From the NCBI RefSeq assembly GCF_008727755.1, contig NZ_CP044231.1, positions 2,108,001 to 2,172,000 on the forward strand: a stretch of DNA of 64,000 nt, written 5' to 3'. The notes beneath the pieces are model-generated. The model was given only the letters and a program-made list of their open reading frames with translations. It did no database searches and was not told where the DNA came from. The position numbers were made by a program, and so were the translations under genes. The DNA comes from Microbacterium caowuchunii (lineage in GTDB: Bacteria > Actinomycetota > Actinomycetes > Actinomycetales > Microbacteriaceae). Below, one piece after another: positions 17,804 through 27,536 of the stretch; within the stretch, counting starts at the first letter, position 1, and each line of letters begins with the position of its first letter.

Positions 17804-18625
17804 TCAGGATACGCGCCCGCCAGGTTCTTCCCCCGCCCCGCTCCGCCCGGATCGTGCCGGATCCGGCGCGGTACGCGGATCGAACCCCCAGGGCAGTTCC
17901 AGTCCGTGCGAGGCCATGAGCCCGGCGTCGGCCAGGAGCTCCCGGGTCGGACCGTCGGCGACGATGCGCCCGCCGTCGAGGATGAGCGCGCGCGGACACA
18001 CCTCCAGGGCGAAGGGCAGGTCGTGCGTGACGACCAGCACGGTGGCGGCCAGCCCGGAGAGCGTCGCGGAGAGCTCCCTGCGCGCGGACGGGTCGAGATT
18101 CGAGGTGGGTTCGTCCAGCACGACGACCTCGACGTCCATCGCGAGGATGGTGGCGATCGCCGCGCGTCGGCGTTCGCCGAGCGACAGCCGCTGCGGGTAC
18201 CGGTGCTCCGCGCCGCCCAGGCCGACCTGTGCGAGGGCCGCGCCCACCCGTTCGTCGAGCTCTCCGCCGCGGAGGCCGTAGTTCGCCGGGCCGAACGCCA
18301 CGTCCTCCCCCACCGTCGGCATGAAGAGCTGGTCGTCGGGATCCTGGAACACGAGCCCCACCCGCCGGCGGATGGCGCGCACGTTGCCTGCGGAAACGGG
18401 GACACCGCCGATGGACACCGTCCCCGATGCCGGTCGGAGGGTGCCGTTCAGGTGCAGCATGAGGGTGGTCTTGCCCGCGCCGTTCGGGCCCAGCACCGCC
18501 ACCCGCTCGCCGGGCTCGACGGCGAAGCTCACGCCGTCGAGGACGACCGGGGCCGCCGAGCGACCGGAGGGGTAGGTGAAGCGGAGATCGTCGAACCGCA
18601 CGCTCGCGGCCGGCACCGCCCCCAT
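17804..18625 (-). CDS. cbiO: ECF-type nickel/cobalt transporter ATPase (CbiO/NikO)
   Basis: The A component of an energy-coupling-factor transporter. The 273-residue ATPase has Walker A GPNGAGKTT (46-54), the Q-loop FQDPDDQLF typical of ECF ATPases, signature LSLGE (147-151), Walker B VVVLDEPTSNLD (167-178) and the switch His in THDLPF. The ATG overlaps the cbiQ stop by one base (TGATG). Clustering with cbiM, a PDGLE protein, cbiQ and a urease operon makes nickel the likely substrate. A C-terminal tail of about 25 residues is Gly/Arg-rich. Confidence 0.9.
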   Translation of the reverse strand: MGAVPAASVRFDDLRFTYPSGRSAAPVVLDGVSFAVEPGERVAVLGPNGAGKTTLMLHLNGTLRPASGTVSIGGVPVSAGNVRAIRRRVGLVFQDPDDQLFMPTVGEDVAFGPANYGLRGGELDERVGAALAQVGLGGAEHRYPQRLSLGERRRAAIATILAMDVEVVVLDEPTSNLDPSARRELSATLSGLAATVLVVTHDLPFALEVCPRALILDGGRIVADGPTRELLADAGLMASHGLELPWGFDPRTAPDPARSGRSGAGEEPGGRVS

Positions 18626-19284
18626 CAGGCGGAGCCCTCGCTGTGGCCACGGGCGAGCATCGCGAGGTGCACGCGCTCACCCCGGGCATGGGCACGCACG
18701 AACAGCGCGCCGACCCCCTGCGCCAGGGTGCGCCAGTCCCGCAGGCCACGGGTGCCGAAGCCCCGGGATTCGCGCGCGATCCGCATCCGTGCCGACTCCT
18801 CCCCGATCACGTCCAGGTAGCGCAGCATGAACCCGATGATCGCGGTGAGCTGCGCCGGCATCCGGAGCGACTCGAGCGCCGCGACGATGCGACGCGGCTC
18901 CGTCGTCGCCGTGAACACGATGGCCGCCAGCAGAGCCAGCGTCGCCTTGGCGAGCAGAGCCCACGCACCCCACAGCCCTTGCACCGAGAGCGCGATCCCG
19001 CCGACGTCCACCCGCGGCCCGGTTGCGACGAACGGCATCAGGATGGCGAACACGACGAACGGGATCTCGATGCTGAGGCGGCGCCCGAGCAGCCGGAGCG
19101 GCACGCGGACGGCGGCCAGCAGGCAAAGCAGCACGAGCGCGTACCCGGCGAACACCGGCACCCACTCGCGGGGCGTCGCGACGATCACGACGGCGGCCGC
19201 GATCAGCACGATCAGTTTCGTGCGGGGCGTCAGCCGGTGCAGCCAGGTCTGCCCGCCCTCTGGGTCCGTCCGCTCCGGGACCAT
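18625..19284 (-). CDS. cbiQ: ECF-type nickel/cobalt transporter T component (CbiQ/NikQ)
   Basis: The 219-residue membrane coupling protein of the importer. It has five or so membrane helices, with the cytoplasmic coupling motifs near the C-terminus: ARESRGFGTRG (the A-R-x-x-R-G-F box) and AHARGERVHLAMLARGH, which dock on the ATPase. It lies between the PDGLE protein (one-base gap) and cbiO (overlap), as expected for a CbiMNQO operon. Confidence 0.9.
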   Translation of the reverse strand: MVPERTDPEGGQTWLHRLTPRTKLIVLIAAAVVIVATPREWVPVFAGYALVLLCLLAAVRVPLRLLGRRLSIEIPFVVFAILMPFVATGPRVDVGGIALSVQGLWGAWALLAKATLALLAAIVFTATTEPRRIVAALESLRMPAQLTAIIGFMLRYLDVIGEESARMRIARESRGFGTRGLRDWRTLAQGVGALFVRAHARGERVHLAMLARGHSEGSA

Positions 19285-19285
19285 G

Positions 19286-19630
19286 TCACGTCCGATCCGC
19301 GCGGGAGCGGACGACCCGACCGATCACCCAGGACACCCCGAACGTGACCGCGCATCCGATCGCCCCCGCCACGGCGACGGACACCCACGGCTGTTCGATC
19401 GCGGCGACGCCGTAGTCGGCGAGTGGAGCCGCGCTGAGCGCCCCGTCTTCCGCTGCGGAAAGGAACCCCAGCGACTCGGCCACGAACTCGAGCCCGTCCG
19501 GCTGACTGGACGCCCAGATGCTGAGGCCGCAGGCCACGAGGAGGGCGAAGCCGAGCGCGCAGGCGGTGAACACCCTGGTCGAGATGCGCCGGTGCGGACC
19601 GCGCTCCGGCACGGCGCGGCGTGATGTCAT
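19286..19630 (-). CDS. PDGLE-domain protein, CbiN/NikN-like accessory subunit
   Basis: A 114-residue protein with two membrane helices (about residues 20-42 and 82-104) flanking an extracytoplasmic loop that begins with SSQPDGLE, the motif that names the PDGLE family. Such proteins replace or resemble CbiN and are needed with CbiM for nickel or cobalt loading in characterised systems. The start overlaps the cbiM stop (ATGA), and the stop is one base from cbiQ. Confidence 0.85.
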   Translation of the reverse strand: MTSRRAVPERGPHRRISTRVFTACALGFALLVACGLSIWASSQPDGLEFVAESLGFLSAAEDGALSAAPLADYGVAAIEQPWVSVAVAGAIGCAVTFGVSWVIGRVVRSRADRT

Positions 19631-20322
19631 GCGGGTACCTCCCCTCGGGCGCGGGCCGTGCGACGCACCGCCCGCTGGAACCGGGCACCGTAGACGAGGT
19701 CCGGTCGCGTCGCCATGACGGCCGAGACGATGAGCGCGGTGATGACGGCCTCACCCACACCGATCACGGCGTGCCAGGAGAGCATCGCCGCGAACACGGC
19801 TCCGGCCGGGACCGCCACGGTCCCGCCCACGATGAAGAGTCCGGCGAAGACGGCGGCTGCGGCGGGTACCGACACCAGGGCGCCCGCAGCCGCTGCGATC
19901 GGCACCGACCAGCGCCGGCCCGGCAGGATGAGCATGAATCCCCGGAACACCCACCATCCGACCACCACTGTGACGAGGGCCATGAGCGTGACGTTGGTGC
20001 CGAGGGCGGTGATGCCGCCGTCGGCGAAGAGCAGCGCCTGCACGATCAGCACGACGGCGAGGCAGAGCACGCCGGTCGCGGGTCCCACCAGGACGGCGGC
20101 GAGCGCCCCGCCCATGAGGTGACCACTCGTCCCGACGCCGACGGGGAAATTGATTATCTGAGCGGCGAAGATGACCGTGGCGACGATGCCGACCATCGGT
20201 GCCTTGCGGTCGTCGAGTGCCTCGCGGCGAGCGCGGGGAAGCGCCACCGCGATGCCCGCGACAGCCACGGCCCCCGTGGCGATCGAGGTGGGCAGATCCA
20301 GGAATCCATCGGGCACGTGCAT
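19627..20322 (-). CDS. cbiM: ECF-type nickel/cobalt transporter substrate subunit (CbiM/NikM)
   Basis: The 231-residue S component that binds the metal. The N-terminus MHVPDGF carries the essential Met1-His2 metal ligands, and later SGHLMGGALAA supplies the conserved second His region. Six or seven membrane helices follow. The ATG at 20322 is fixed by the need for His2 and by the ribosome-binding site GGAGGGAG. It is the first gene of cbiM-PDGLE-cbiQ-cbiO-SDR. A Fur-family-type palindrome sits just upstream. Confidence 0.92.
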   Translation of the reverse strand: MHVPDGFLDLPTSIATGAVAVAGIAVALPRARREALDDRKAPMVGIVATVIFAAQIINFPVGVGTSGHLMGGALAAVLVGPATGVLCLAVVLIVQALLFADGGITALGTNVTLMALVTVVVGWWVFRGFMLILPGRRWSVPIAAAAGALVSVPAAAAVFAGLFIVGGTVAVPAGAVFAAMLSWHAVIGVGEAVITALIVSAVMATRPDLVYGARFQRAVRRTARARGEVPA

Positions 20323-20349
20323 CGGACCCACTCCCTCCTCCGGCCGTCC

Positions 20350-20364
20350 TGCGACGTGGTCGCA
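20350..20364 (-). promoter_or_regulatory. Candidate Nur/Fur-type operator at the cbiM promoter
   Basis: A perfect inverted repeat TGCGAC-GTG-GTCGCA lies 28 bases before the cbiM start. The TGC-N9-GCA spacing equals that of the Nur consensus TTGCAA-N5-TTGCAA. A possible -10, TACATT on the minus strand, lies about ten bases upstream, so a bound repressor would cover the transcription start. A Fur-family gene is encoded 1.1 kb away. The repressor identity is inferred. Confidence 0.4.
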
Positions 20365-20562
20365 ATGCGGCAAATGTAACCCCGAGGGGCACACCCCGCC
20401 AGAGGCGCGGAGAACGCGTCACGGATCCGTGTTCCGGTCCTGTCAACCCCTCCGGGAATCGCCGCGTCGGGGTCAGTATCAAGTTCTCATCGGGCACGGA
20501 CGGACCTTTCGGATGGCACCGCACCGCCTGTGTCGTAGGCGCCAGGACGAGGGAGTGCGCAC

Positions 20563-21402
20563 ATGGTGGAATCCGCCCAGGAACGGGAGCCGGGCACCCC
20601 GCCGGAGGAGGAGGACGACCCGCAACCGCGGATGCAGCGGCTGCGACTCGGCGCCGTCCTGCTGTTCTCCGCCTACCGGGACGGCGTCCGCGACGAGCCC
20701 CCGTCGCCGGTCGTCGACATCACGGATCGGCACTACACGGTGCTCGTGCATGCGACCCGGAACGGTTCGCCGGAGGCGCGCATCGTCTGCGCGGACACGC
20801 CCGCTGCGGCACTGTCCAAGACGCCAGGGGCACTTCTCGCCGCTGCCGTGCCGGACCGCCTGCTGCCGCCGCACTCCGGCACCCCCGCGGCCATCGCACT
20901 GGAGGACACCGTGCTGGTGCGCGCGTCGCGGGCGATCATCCGGGTGCTCTTCTCCGTGCCCCCCTCCGACGCGACCGGCGAGTCGGCGGCTCCCGCCGAG
21001 GACGTCGTGGTCGCGACCGTGCGGGGCATCCTCCGGGAGCAGCGACCGGCGGTGATCCGCGCCGCCGAGGGCGACGAGGTCGATCATCGCGTGTGGACGC
21101 TCATCGCCGACCATCACTCCGACCCCAACTTCGATGTGGACGCTATCGCCCGCGAGCTCGCGTTCAGCAGACGCCAGCTCTACCGCCGCGTCTCCGGCGA
21201 TGAAGGCGTCGCCGGCATCATCGCGCAGCACCGCCTGGCCACGGCGATGCGCCTCATCAGCGAAGACCCGAGCCGGCCACTCGCCGAGGTGGCGTCGCTG
21301 GCCGGATTCTCCCGTCTGGCGAACATGCGGGCACTGTTCACGGCACGGGTGGGGATGACGCCGACGAGCTATCGGCAGAGCGTCCTCGGCTACCGGAGCT
21401 AG
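20563..21402 (+). CDS. AraC-family transcriptional regulator
   Basis: A 279-residue regulator. The C-terminal 100 residues form a double helix-turn-helix (DVDAIARELAFSRRQLYRRV and PLAEVASLAGFSRLANMRALFTARVGMTPTSYR). The N-terminal 170 residues look like the substrate-sensing half of actinobacterial AraC proteins but lack a clear cupin metal motif. It is divergent from cbiM, convergent with the fur-like gene (stop codons overlap by four bases), and lies between the nickel importer and urease genes. This makes it a candidate regulator of one of them; no effector can be assigned. Confidence 0.85.
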   Translation: MVESAQEREPGTPPEEEDDPQPRMQRLRLGAVLLFSAYRDGVRDEPPSPVVDITDRHYTVLVHATRNGSPEARIVCADTPAAALSKTPGALLAAAVPDRLLPPHSGTPAAIALEDTVLVRASRAIIRVLFSVPPSDATGESAAPAEDVVVATVRGILREQRPAVIRAAEGDEVDHRVWTLIADHHSDPNFDVDAIARELAFSRRQLYRRVSGDEGVAGIIAQHRLATAMRLISEDPSRPLAEVASLAGFSRLANMRALFTARVGMTPTSYRQSVLGYRS

Positions 21403-21911
21403 CCGGCCGGACGCCATCCGCCGGGCTTCGCCGGGGGCGCACAGCGCGCGCAGAGCCCGACCAGGGTGGACTGTGCGACATCCAGCCGGAACCCCGTGGC
21501 CGCACGGACGCGGGGGACGACCTCCGTCAGCGCGTCGGACGGCAGCACCACGACGTCGCCGCACCGGCGGCAGTACCCGTGCAGATGCTCCCTCCCCTGG
21601 CCGGTCGCCGCCAGGTGGTAGCGCGCCGCGCCCCCGGGCGTCTGCCGCTGCGAGACCACGCCGGCGGCAGCGAGCATCTCGAGCGTGCGGTAGACGGTCG
21701 CACGGTGCACCTCCCCACCCTCGATCATCCCCGCCACCTCGTCCGCCGTGAGGTGGTCCGGGTGGCCGGCCAGCACCTCGAGCACGACGCGTCGAGGGGT
21801 GGTGACACGCTGCCCGCGCTGGCGGAGGGCCGCGACCGCGGCGCGCACCGCGTCCGACCCGCCGGTCGCATGCAGGCGCTCGTGCCGTGCTCCTCCCGCA
21901 TCCGCGGACAT
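21399..21911 (-). CDS. Fur-family metal-dependent regulator (possible Nur or Zur)
   Basis: A Fur-family protein of about 170 residues. The winged-helix recognition helix is HRATVYRTLEML, followed by GGAARYHL. The C-terminal domain has two Cys pairs, CRRC and CARC, for structural zinc, and an E-H-L-H ligand cluster. Its place between the nickel importer and the urea channel/urease operon suggests nickel sensing (Nur), but Zur has the same Cys pairs. Starts at 21920 and 21917 also exist; 21911 has GAGG at the best distance. Confidence 0.8.
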   Translation of the reverse strand: MSADAGGARHERLHATGGSDAVRAAVAALRQRGQRVTTPRRVVLEVLAGHPDHLTADEVAGMIEGGEVHRATVYRTLEMLAAAGVVSQRQTPGGAARYHLAATGQGREHLHGYCRRCGDVVVLPSDALTEVVPRVRAATGFRLDVAQSTLVGLCARCAPPAKPGGWRPAG

Positions 21912-21963
21912 GGGCATCATCCTCGCACCGGCCGCTCCGCAGCGCAGCCCGTGTGCCCCCGGC

Positions 21964-22884
21964 TCATGGCCGTTTCAGGCCGCTGGCATAGAAGGCCACG
22001 ATCAGGGCCACCCAGGTGGTCAGGATGTAAGGCCACGTGTAGGTGTCGAGGTCGAGCCGATGGAACAGCACGGTGACCACCGCCGTCACGACGATCCAGG
22101 GCAGGGAATAGAGCCATGACCCGGCACTGCTCTTCAGGAACGTCACCGCCAGCGCGATGGCGGTGAGGACACCGGAGTAGTTCGCCAGCCCGTTCGCCAG
22201 CTCGCTCCAGGACTCCCCCATGACGATCGCCGTCAGTGACCCGACGAGGCTGCCCATCAGTGCGGCGAGCCCTACTTTCCAGCTCGCGATGAACAGCCCG
22301 AGCAGGATGACCGCACCCGCCCACGGGTTGTCGACGAGCACGACCTGGGAGACGTTGGTCAGCAGGGAGAGCAGGAAGGCCGGCAGAGGATCGTCGGGCA
22401 GATCCGATGCCGCCGCCTCGACCGCCAGGGGCAGGGTCGACAGGGCGATGATCGTCGCGACGATGACGAACGGCGCCGTCGTGTACGGCAGCTGGAACTT
22501 CTTCAACGCGGTCCGGGTGAACAGCGCGTCCACGAGCCAGGTGACCGGCCCGGTCAGGATGCCGCCGGCGAAAGCCAGCACGTAGGACCACCAGTGGTCG
22601 CCGCCCAGTGCAGCGAAGACCGCTGCACCCACCAGGGTGCCGCAGAAGGACACCATCCCGGCGGCCACACTCGAGTCGGGGTAACGCACCAGACGACCGC
22701 CGAGGATACCGCCGAGGGCACCGATCAAGGCGAGCACGCCCATCCGCCAGTCCGCGATGAAGAAGGCCACCAGGACCAGCAGGCCCGTGACCACGTTCTG
22801 CTGGAAGTAGATCTGCGAGGGGCCGTGCACGAGCCCCAGCGCCCAACTGCGCCATCCGGTCGACGAACGTGTCGTGGTGGTCAT
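21964..22884 (-). CDS. Urea transporter (UT family)
   Basis: A 306-residue integral membrane protein with about ten helices arranged as two similar halves, as in the SLC14/UT urea channels. Recognisable elements are FFIADWRMGVLALIGALGG, YPDSSVAAGMVSFCGTLVG in the first half, and the parallel VDNPWAGAVILLGLFIASWKVG and FLKSS stretch in the second. It begins 24 bases after the ureD stop and closes the urease operon, so it would deliver urea to the cytoplasmic enzyme. Confidence 0.88.
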   Translation of the reverse strand: MTTTTRSSTGWRSWALGLVHGPSQIYFQQNVVTGLLVLVAFFIADWRMGVLALIGALGGILGGRLVRYPDSSVAAGMVSFCGTLVGAAVFAALGGDHWWSYVLAFAGGILTGPVTWLVDALFTRTALKKFQLPYTTAPFVIVATIIALSTLPLAVEAAASDLPDDPLPAFLLSLLTNVSQVVLVDNPWAGAVILLGLFIASWKVGLAALMGSLVGSLTAIVMGESWSELANGLANYSGVLTAIALAVTFLKSSAGSWLYSLPWIVVTAVVTVLFHRLDLDTYTWPYILTTWVALIVAFYASGLKRP

Positions 22885-22908
22885 GTCATCTCCCGGGGAT
22901 CATGAGCG

Positions 22909-23928
22909 CTACTTGCGGATCACCGGAGCCGGACGCCCGGTGAGGAGTTCGTGCACGGCGGATGTCGCCGCTCGGTGCAGCGCCGCCGACAGCACCGTGT
23001 CGTCGCCGACGAACCGCAGCCAGGCGCCCACGTCACCGGGGAGGATGCTGACGCCGAACCGTTCGGCCCCGTTCCCCTCCGTGATGACGCCCGACGCCGC
23101 CCGGTGCAGGGCGTCGGCGATCTCGGCGGCACCCACCAGGGGACTGAACACGTAGAGGCTCGACATGACGTCCCGACCGTGCATGACCGCCGGGCCCCCG
23201 GCACGTCCGTCTCGGGGAACCAGTCGCATCCGGTCCACCGCCACGACGGAGCCGTCCGGGCGCCGCACCTCGAAGTCCCCCGCGTATGCCGAGTAGGCAT
23301 GGCGTTCGCCGCGGCTGAGGCGCCCCGCGTACACGGTCTCCCCCGCCACGAGGGTCGCGCCGGGGTCGAGGGTCACGGCGGTGCGCTGGTAGAAGCGCGC
23401 GTCGATGTAGGGGATCACCGGGTCGGGCAGGTACTCGACGTAGGCGCCGTCCGCGATCACGAGGTTCACGAGGGAGGTCGCATAACCGGACTCCATCCGG
23501 TACACCTTCGTGTGGGCCTGCGTGGTCACGTGCGCGGATGTCCCGGGCCCGAAGGCGAGGTCCATGCGCTGCCGGTCGTTGTGCAGGATGCCGCCGCCCG
23601 CGGTCATCACGTACACGTAGGGCATGTCCGGGCGGTGTTCGTTGTAGTAGAGCGGACGCATGATCTGCAGCGGGGACTTCTGATAGTGGTGCACCACCTC
23701 GGTGCGGGCGGCGCTATCCGTCCCCCGCACCGCGAAATCGAGCTCGAGGATGCCCACCTTCCCGGGCGCGCCCACGGGAAGCGAATGCGCCCGCGTGCCG
23801 TAGCGCGCCACCTCGACCGGGACCCGCGACGGCTCGAAGTGCGCCGCCTGCAGCCGCGGACCGCCGGGGAACTCCACGGGGACGGACGGGTCGTCCGCGA
23901 CCGCCTCGTCGAGGGCGGAGGAGGTCAC
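22909..23928 (-). CDS. ureD: Urease accessory protein UreD (UreH)
   Basis: UreD binds apo-urease and links it to UreF and UreG, forming the tunnel through which nickel reaches the active site. The 339-residue product has family features such as YQKSPLQIMRPLYY, TAGGGILHNDRQRMDL, and VTTQAHTKVYRM, with the later PDPVIPYIDARFYQRT segment. The start is GTG at 23928, overlapping the ureG stop (GTGA). Its position last among the accessory genes is common in actinobacteria. Confidence 0.92.
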   Translation of the reverse strand: MTSSALDEAVADDPSVPVEFPGGPRLQAAHFEPSRVPVEVARYGTRAHSLPVGAPGKVGILELDFAVRGTDSAARTEVVHHYQKSPLQIMRPLYYNEHRPDMPYVYVMTAGGGILHNDRQRMDLAFGPGTSAHVTTQAHTKVYRMESGYATSLVNLVIADGAYVEYLPDPVIPYIDARFYQRTAVTLDPGATLVAGETVYAGRLSRGERHAYSAYAGDFEVRRPDGSVVAVDRMRLVPRDGRAGGPAVMHGRDVMSSLYVFSPLVGAAEIADALHRAASGVITEGNGAERFGVSILPGDVGAWLRFVGDDTVLSAALHRAATSAVHELLTGRPAPVIRK

Positions 23929-24560
23929 GCGACGCGCTCGCGTTCCGCGCCCGCCCACGCGGCCATGATCTGCGCGAACAGCTCCTCGACGCCGGTGCCG
24001 TCCAGCGAGTTCGTCAGGACGACCGGCTTCCCGGAGCGGACCGCGTGGGCGTCGCGTTCCATCACGCCGAGGTCCGTGCGGACGTACTGGGCGATGTCGA
24101 TCTTGTTGATGACCAGGATGTCGCTCTCGGTTATCCCGGGCCCTCGTTTCCGGGGCATCTTCTCCCCCTCCGAGGTGTCCAGGACGAAGACGAACACGTC
24201 CGCGAGGGACGGCGAGAAGGTGAGCGTCAGGTTGTCCCCGCCGGACTCGTAGAGCAGCGTGTCCACGTCCGGGAAGCGCTCGAGCATCTCCTCTCCCGCC
24301 GCGAGGTTCATCGTCGGGTCGTCGCGTACCGCCGTGTGCGGGCACGCGCCCGTCTCCACCCCGACCACCCGATCCGGATCCAGGATGCCCGCCAGCTCAC
24401 GCCGCACGTGGTGGGCGTCCTCCTGCGTGTAGATGTCGTTCGTGATGACCGCAGGGGTCCGGCCGGCCGCGATGAAAATGGGCACGAGTGCCTCGGTGAG
24501 CGCAGTCTTGCCGGAGCCCACGGGCCCGCCGATGCCGACCCTCAGGACGTTGTCTGCCAT
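23925..24560 (-). CDS. ureG: Urease accessory GTPase UreG
   Basis: UreG is the SIMIBI-class GTPase that delivers nickel to urease. The 211-residue product has the P-loop GPVGSGKT (12-19), the nickel-binding C73-P-H75 motif in TGACPHTA, the Switch/Walker B region ESGGDNLT and the NKID base-recognition motif. Unlike some UreG proteins it has no His-rich N-terminus; the His-rich element of this operon is in the CbiX-like protein. It lies between ureF and ureD. Confidence 0.95.
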   Translation of the reverse strand: MADNVLRVGIGGPVGSGKTALTEALVPIFIAAGRTPAVITNDIYTQEDAHHVRRELAGILDPDRVVGVETGACPHTAVRDDPTMNLAAGEEMLERFPDVDTLLYESGGDNLTLTFSPSLADVFVFVLDTSEGEKMPRKRGPGITESDILVINKIDIAQYVRTDLGVMERDAHAVRSGKPVVLTNSLDGTGVEELFAQIMAAWAGAERERVA

Positions 24561-24589
24561 AGTCGTCTGCCTTTCCTTCGTTGTGGGTG

Positions 24590-25318
24590 TCAGCTGGTGA
24601 ACAGCCGGGCTTCCGCCCGTTCGTGACCGGCCGACATGATGTCTCCCATCGGGGCGAAACCCCCGATGTCGGCGAGGGGGCGCACGAGCGCGTCCGCGAC
24701 GACGGTGGCGATCACGGGCTGCATCCGCCGCAGCAACACCTGGGTGCTCCGGTGGTCGGTGAGCCTGAGCCGCAAGCAGGCGCCGGCGAAACTACTCGCG
24801 AACGCGAACAGGTCCGAGGCCACCGCCTCGGCGATGGGTACTCCCGTCGCCGCATAGCAGACCGCCGTCACCACCGGCTGGCAACCGGGCACATCGTGCG
24901 ACTTCACCCTCATCGCCCACCGCGTGATCTCCTCGCCGCCCGGCGTCCCCGCGAACGTCTCAGCGGTGATGTCGGCCAGCTGCCGGCCGCTGCGCACGCT
25001 GGCGCGGCGGAGTTCGCCGTTGAGCTTGGACGCGTACAGCACGCGGTCGATGTCGGCGACGCGCTCCCAGTCCCCGGCCGTGGCCGCGCCGTGGGCGCGG
25101 GCGAGGGCCGTCGCATCGCCCGGTCCGACGGACGCCACGAGCAGGTCCTCGAGGAGGTCGCCCACCCCGTCCGGGCCGACCAGCTCAGCCTGCCGGAATC
25201 CCTCGAGTCCGTGGGACATCGTGTAGAACCCGCTCGGGAACGCCGAGTCGCTGAGCTGCAGACTCACCAGCAGTCGGGTGACAGTCGGATCCTCCATCGC
25301 CACGGGGGAATCCGTCAC
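24590..25318 (-). CDS. ureF: Urease accessory protein UreF
   Basis: UreF bridges UreD and UreG and stimulates nickel insertion. The 242-residue all-helical product carries the family motifs [20 protein letters not shown] near the N-terminus (split by a turn) and [14 protein letters not shown]. The GTG at 25318 overlaps the ureC stop (GTGA); an ATG seven codons later is possible. Gene order ureC-F-G-D is standard. Confidence 0.92.
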   Translation of the reverse strand: MTDSPVAMEDPTVTRLLVSLQLSDSAFPSGFYTMSHGLEGFRQAELVGPDGVGDLLEDLLVASVGPGDATALARAHGAATAGDWERVADIDRVLYASKLNGELRRASVRSGRQLADITAETFAGTPGGEEITRWAMRVKSHDVPGCQPVVTAVCYAATGVPIAEAVASDLFAFASSFAGACLRLRLTDHRSTQVLLRRMQPVIATVVADALVRPLADIGGFAPMGDIMSAGHERAEARLFTS

Positions 25319-27039
25319 GCCAGGTAGAACAACTGGGTCAGCGGCAGCGACGCGGCCGGATCGATGTGGGCCGGCTCACCGTCCACGGTCACCTTGTAGG
25401 TCTCCGGGTCCACGTCGATGACCGGCGTCGCGTTGTTGCGGACCATGTCCTCCTTGCCGATGGAACGGGTTCCCGACACGGGGAGGATGCGGCTCTTCAG
25501 CCCGAGCTGTTCCGGAACCCCCTTCGCGATCGACGCCTTCGACATGAACGTCGCACGGGTGGCGTGCAGGGTCTGACCGAGGGCACCGAACATCGGCCGG
25601 AAGTACACCGGCTGCGGGGTCGGCAGAGAGGCGTTGGGATCGCCCATCAGCGCCCAGTTGATCAGGCCGCCCTTGACCACCAGCTTCGGCTTGGCGCCGA
25701 ACGTGTCGATCGGCCACAGCACGATGTCGGCCATCTTGCCGGGCTCGAGCGATCCGATGTGGTCGGAGAGACCGTGGGTGATGGCGGGATTGATCGTCAG
25801 CTTGGCCAGGTAGCGCAGCACTCGGAAGTTGTCGTTGTCCTCCGAGTCCTCCGGCAGCTTCCCTCTCTGGTCCTTGCAGTGGTGCGCCGTCTGGAAGGCA
25901 CGGGCGACCGATTCGCCGATGCGCCCCATCGCCTGCGAGTCCGAGGAGAACATCGAGATGATGCCGAGGTCCTGCAGGACGGTCTCCGCCGAGATCGTCT
26001 CGGCCCGCACCCGCGAGTCGGCGAAGGCGACGTCCTCCGGGCTGTCATAGGACAGGTGGTGGCACACCATGACCATGTCCAGCAGCTCGTCCACCGAGTT
26101 GACGGTGTACGGCAGCGTGGGGTTGGTCGAGGAGGGCAGCACGTTGCTCTGCCCGGCCATCTTCATGATGTCCGGGGCGTGGCCGCCACCAGCCCCCTCG
26201 GTGTGGTAGGTGTGGATCGTCCGGCCGTCGATCGCCGAGATCGTGTGTTCCACGAACCCTGCTTCGTTCAGGCTGTCGGTGTGCACCGCCACCTGGATGT
26301 CGTACTCATCGGCGACGCTCAGCGCCTGGCTGAGCGCGGCCGGCGTCGTGCCCCAGTCCTCGTGGACCTTCAGCCCGCCCGCTCCCGCCTCGATCTGCTC
26401 GATGAGCGCCTGCGGATGCGACCCGTTGCCCTTGCCGTGGATGCCGACGTTGACGGGGAGCTCATCCCAGGCCTGCAGCATCCGGTGGATGTTCCAGACA
26501 CCGGGCGTGCAGGTCGTGCCGTTCGTACCGTCCGTGGGGCCCGTCCCACCGCCGAACAGCGTCGTGATGCCGTTGGAGAGAGCGGCGTAGGCCTGCTGCG
26601 GGGAGATGAAGTGCACGTGCGGGTCCATCGCGCCGGCCGTGGCGATCAGGTGCTCGCCGGCGATCACCTCGGTGCCGGGACCCACCAGGAGCTTGGGATC
26701 GACACCTTTCTGGGTCTGCGGGTTGCCGGACTTGCCGATGCCCACGATGAGACCGTCCTTGACACCGATGTCGGCCTTGACGATGCCGATGACCGCGTCC
26801 ATCACGATCACGTTCGTGATCACCAGATCGAGGGCGCCCTGCGCCGAGCTGGCGAGCGGGTCCGACGCCATGCCGTCGCGGGCGGACTTCCCGCCGCCGT
26901 AGACGACCTCGTCGCCGTAGCTGTCGGCGGCGTAGTCCTTCTCGATCTGGATCACGAGGTTGGTGTCGGCGAGTTGGACCTTGTCGCCCACCGTCGGGCC
27001 GAACAGGTCGGTGTACTGCTTGCGGGGGATGACAGCCAT
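25315..27039 (-). CDS. ureC: Urease alpha subunit UreC (catalytic)
   Basis: UreC hydrolyses urea to ammonia and carbamate at a dinickel centre. All ligands are present when aligned to Klebsiella urease with an offset of seven: H141, H143, carbamylated K224 (GGLKVHED), H253, H279 and D367. The mobile flap C326-H327-H328 is intact. Length 574 residues is normal. The ATG at 27039 lies one base past the ureB stop codon. Nothing suggests inactivation. Confidence 0.97.
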   Translation of the reverse strand: MAVIPRKQYTDLFGPTVGDKVQLADTNLVIQIEKDYAADSYGDEVVYGGGKSARDGMASDPLASSAQGALDLVITNVIVMDAVIGIVKADIGVKDGLIVGIGKSGNPQTQKGVDPKLLVGPGTEVIAGEHLIATAGAMDPHVHFISPQQAYAALSNGITTLFGGGTGPTDGTNGTTCTPGVWNIHRMLQAWDELPVNVGIHGKGNGSHPQALIEQIEAGAGGLKVHEDWGTTPAALSQALSVADEYDIQVAVHTDSLNEAGFVEHTISAIDGRTIHTYHTEGAGGGHAPDIMKMAGQSNVLPSSTNPTLPYTVNSVDELLDMVMVCHHLSYDSPEDVAFADSRVRAETISAETVLQDLGIISMFSSDSQAMGRIGESVARAFQTAHHCKDQRGKLPEDSEDNDNFRVLRYLAKLTINPAITHGLSDHIGSLEPGKMADIVLWPIDTFGAKPKLVVKGGLINWALMGDPNASLPTPQPVYFRPMFGALGQTLHATRATFMSKASIAKGVPEQLGLKSRILPVSGTRSIGKEDMVRNNATPVIDVDPETYKVTVDGEPAHIDPAASLPLTQLFYLA

Positions 27040-27040
27040 G

Positions 27041-27514
27041 TCACTTGCTCCTCTTCTTCGTCGCGGACCCACTCTTCTTCGGCGCGGCCTTGTCGGGCGT
27101 CGACTTCTTGTCGGTGCCCGCCCCGGCCACGGCGTCGGGCGGCCCGTTCTCGTAGTCGCCTTCGGCGAGCAGCCGCATCGCACGGGCCTTCGTGGCCTCG
27201 GCGTCGAGTCCGCCGTTGACCAGACCGTTGAACCCCATCAGGCGACGGGCTCCGGCGAACGCCACGAGGCCGATCCGCTTCGTCTCACCGGGCTCGAATC
27301 GCACGCCCGTGCCGGCCGGGATGTCCAGGTGCATGCCCCAGGCTTTCTCCCGTTCGAATCGCATGGCGGGATTCACCTCGAAGAAGTGGAAGTGCGATCC
27401 GACCTGTATCGGACGGTCCCCCGTGTTGGTGACATCCAGCGTGGCCGAGTCGCGACCGGCGTTGATCTCGACCACATCCTCGCCGTGGTGGTAGTTCGGC
27501 TTCCTGTTGACCAT
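27041..27514 (-). CDS. ureB: Urease beta subunit UreB
   Basis: A structural subunit of urease. The first 110 residues are a normal UreB ([36 protein letters not shown]). After that is a basic, low-complexity tail of about 45 residues ending [13 protein letters not shown], longer than usual for UreB. The ATG at 27514 follows a GGAGGAAC-like site. It is separated from ureA by the CbiX-like gene, whereas ureA and ureB are normally adjacent. Confidence 0.93.
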   Translation of the reverse strand: MVNRKPNYHHGEDVVEINAGRDSATLDVTNTGDRPIQVGSHFHFFEVNPAMRFEREKAWGMHLDIPAGTGVRFEPGETKRIGLVAFAGARRLMGFNGLVNGGLDAEATKARAMRLLAEGDYENGPPDAVAGAGTDKKSTPDKAAPKKSGSATKKRSK

Positions 27515-27536
27515 GATGTTCCTCCGGATCGGCGTG

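Noticed and set aside
20323..20562. A cobalamin riboswitch upstream of cbiM
   Set aside because: No B12-box-like sequence was found; a protein operator fits the short palindrome better.
27041..27514. The lysine-rich UreB tail as a nickel-binding UreE replacement
   Set aside because: The tail is rich in Lys, Ser and Thr, with no His or Cys cluster, so it is a poor metal site compared with the CbiX-like tail.
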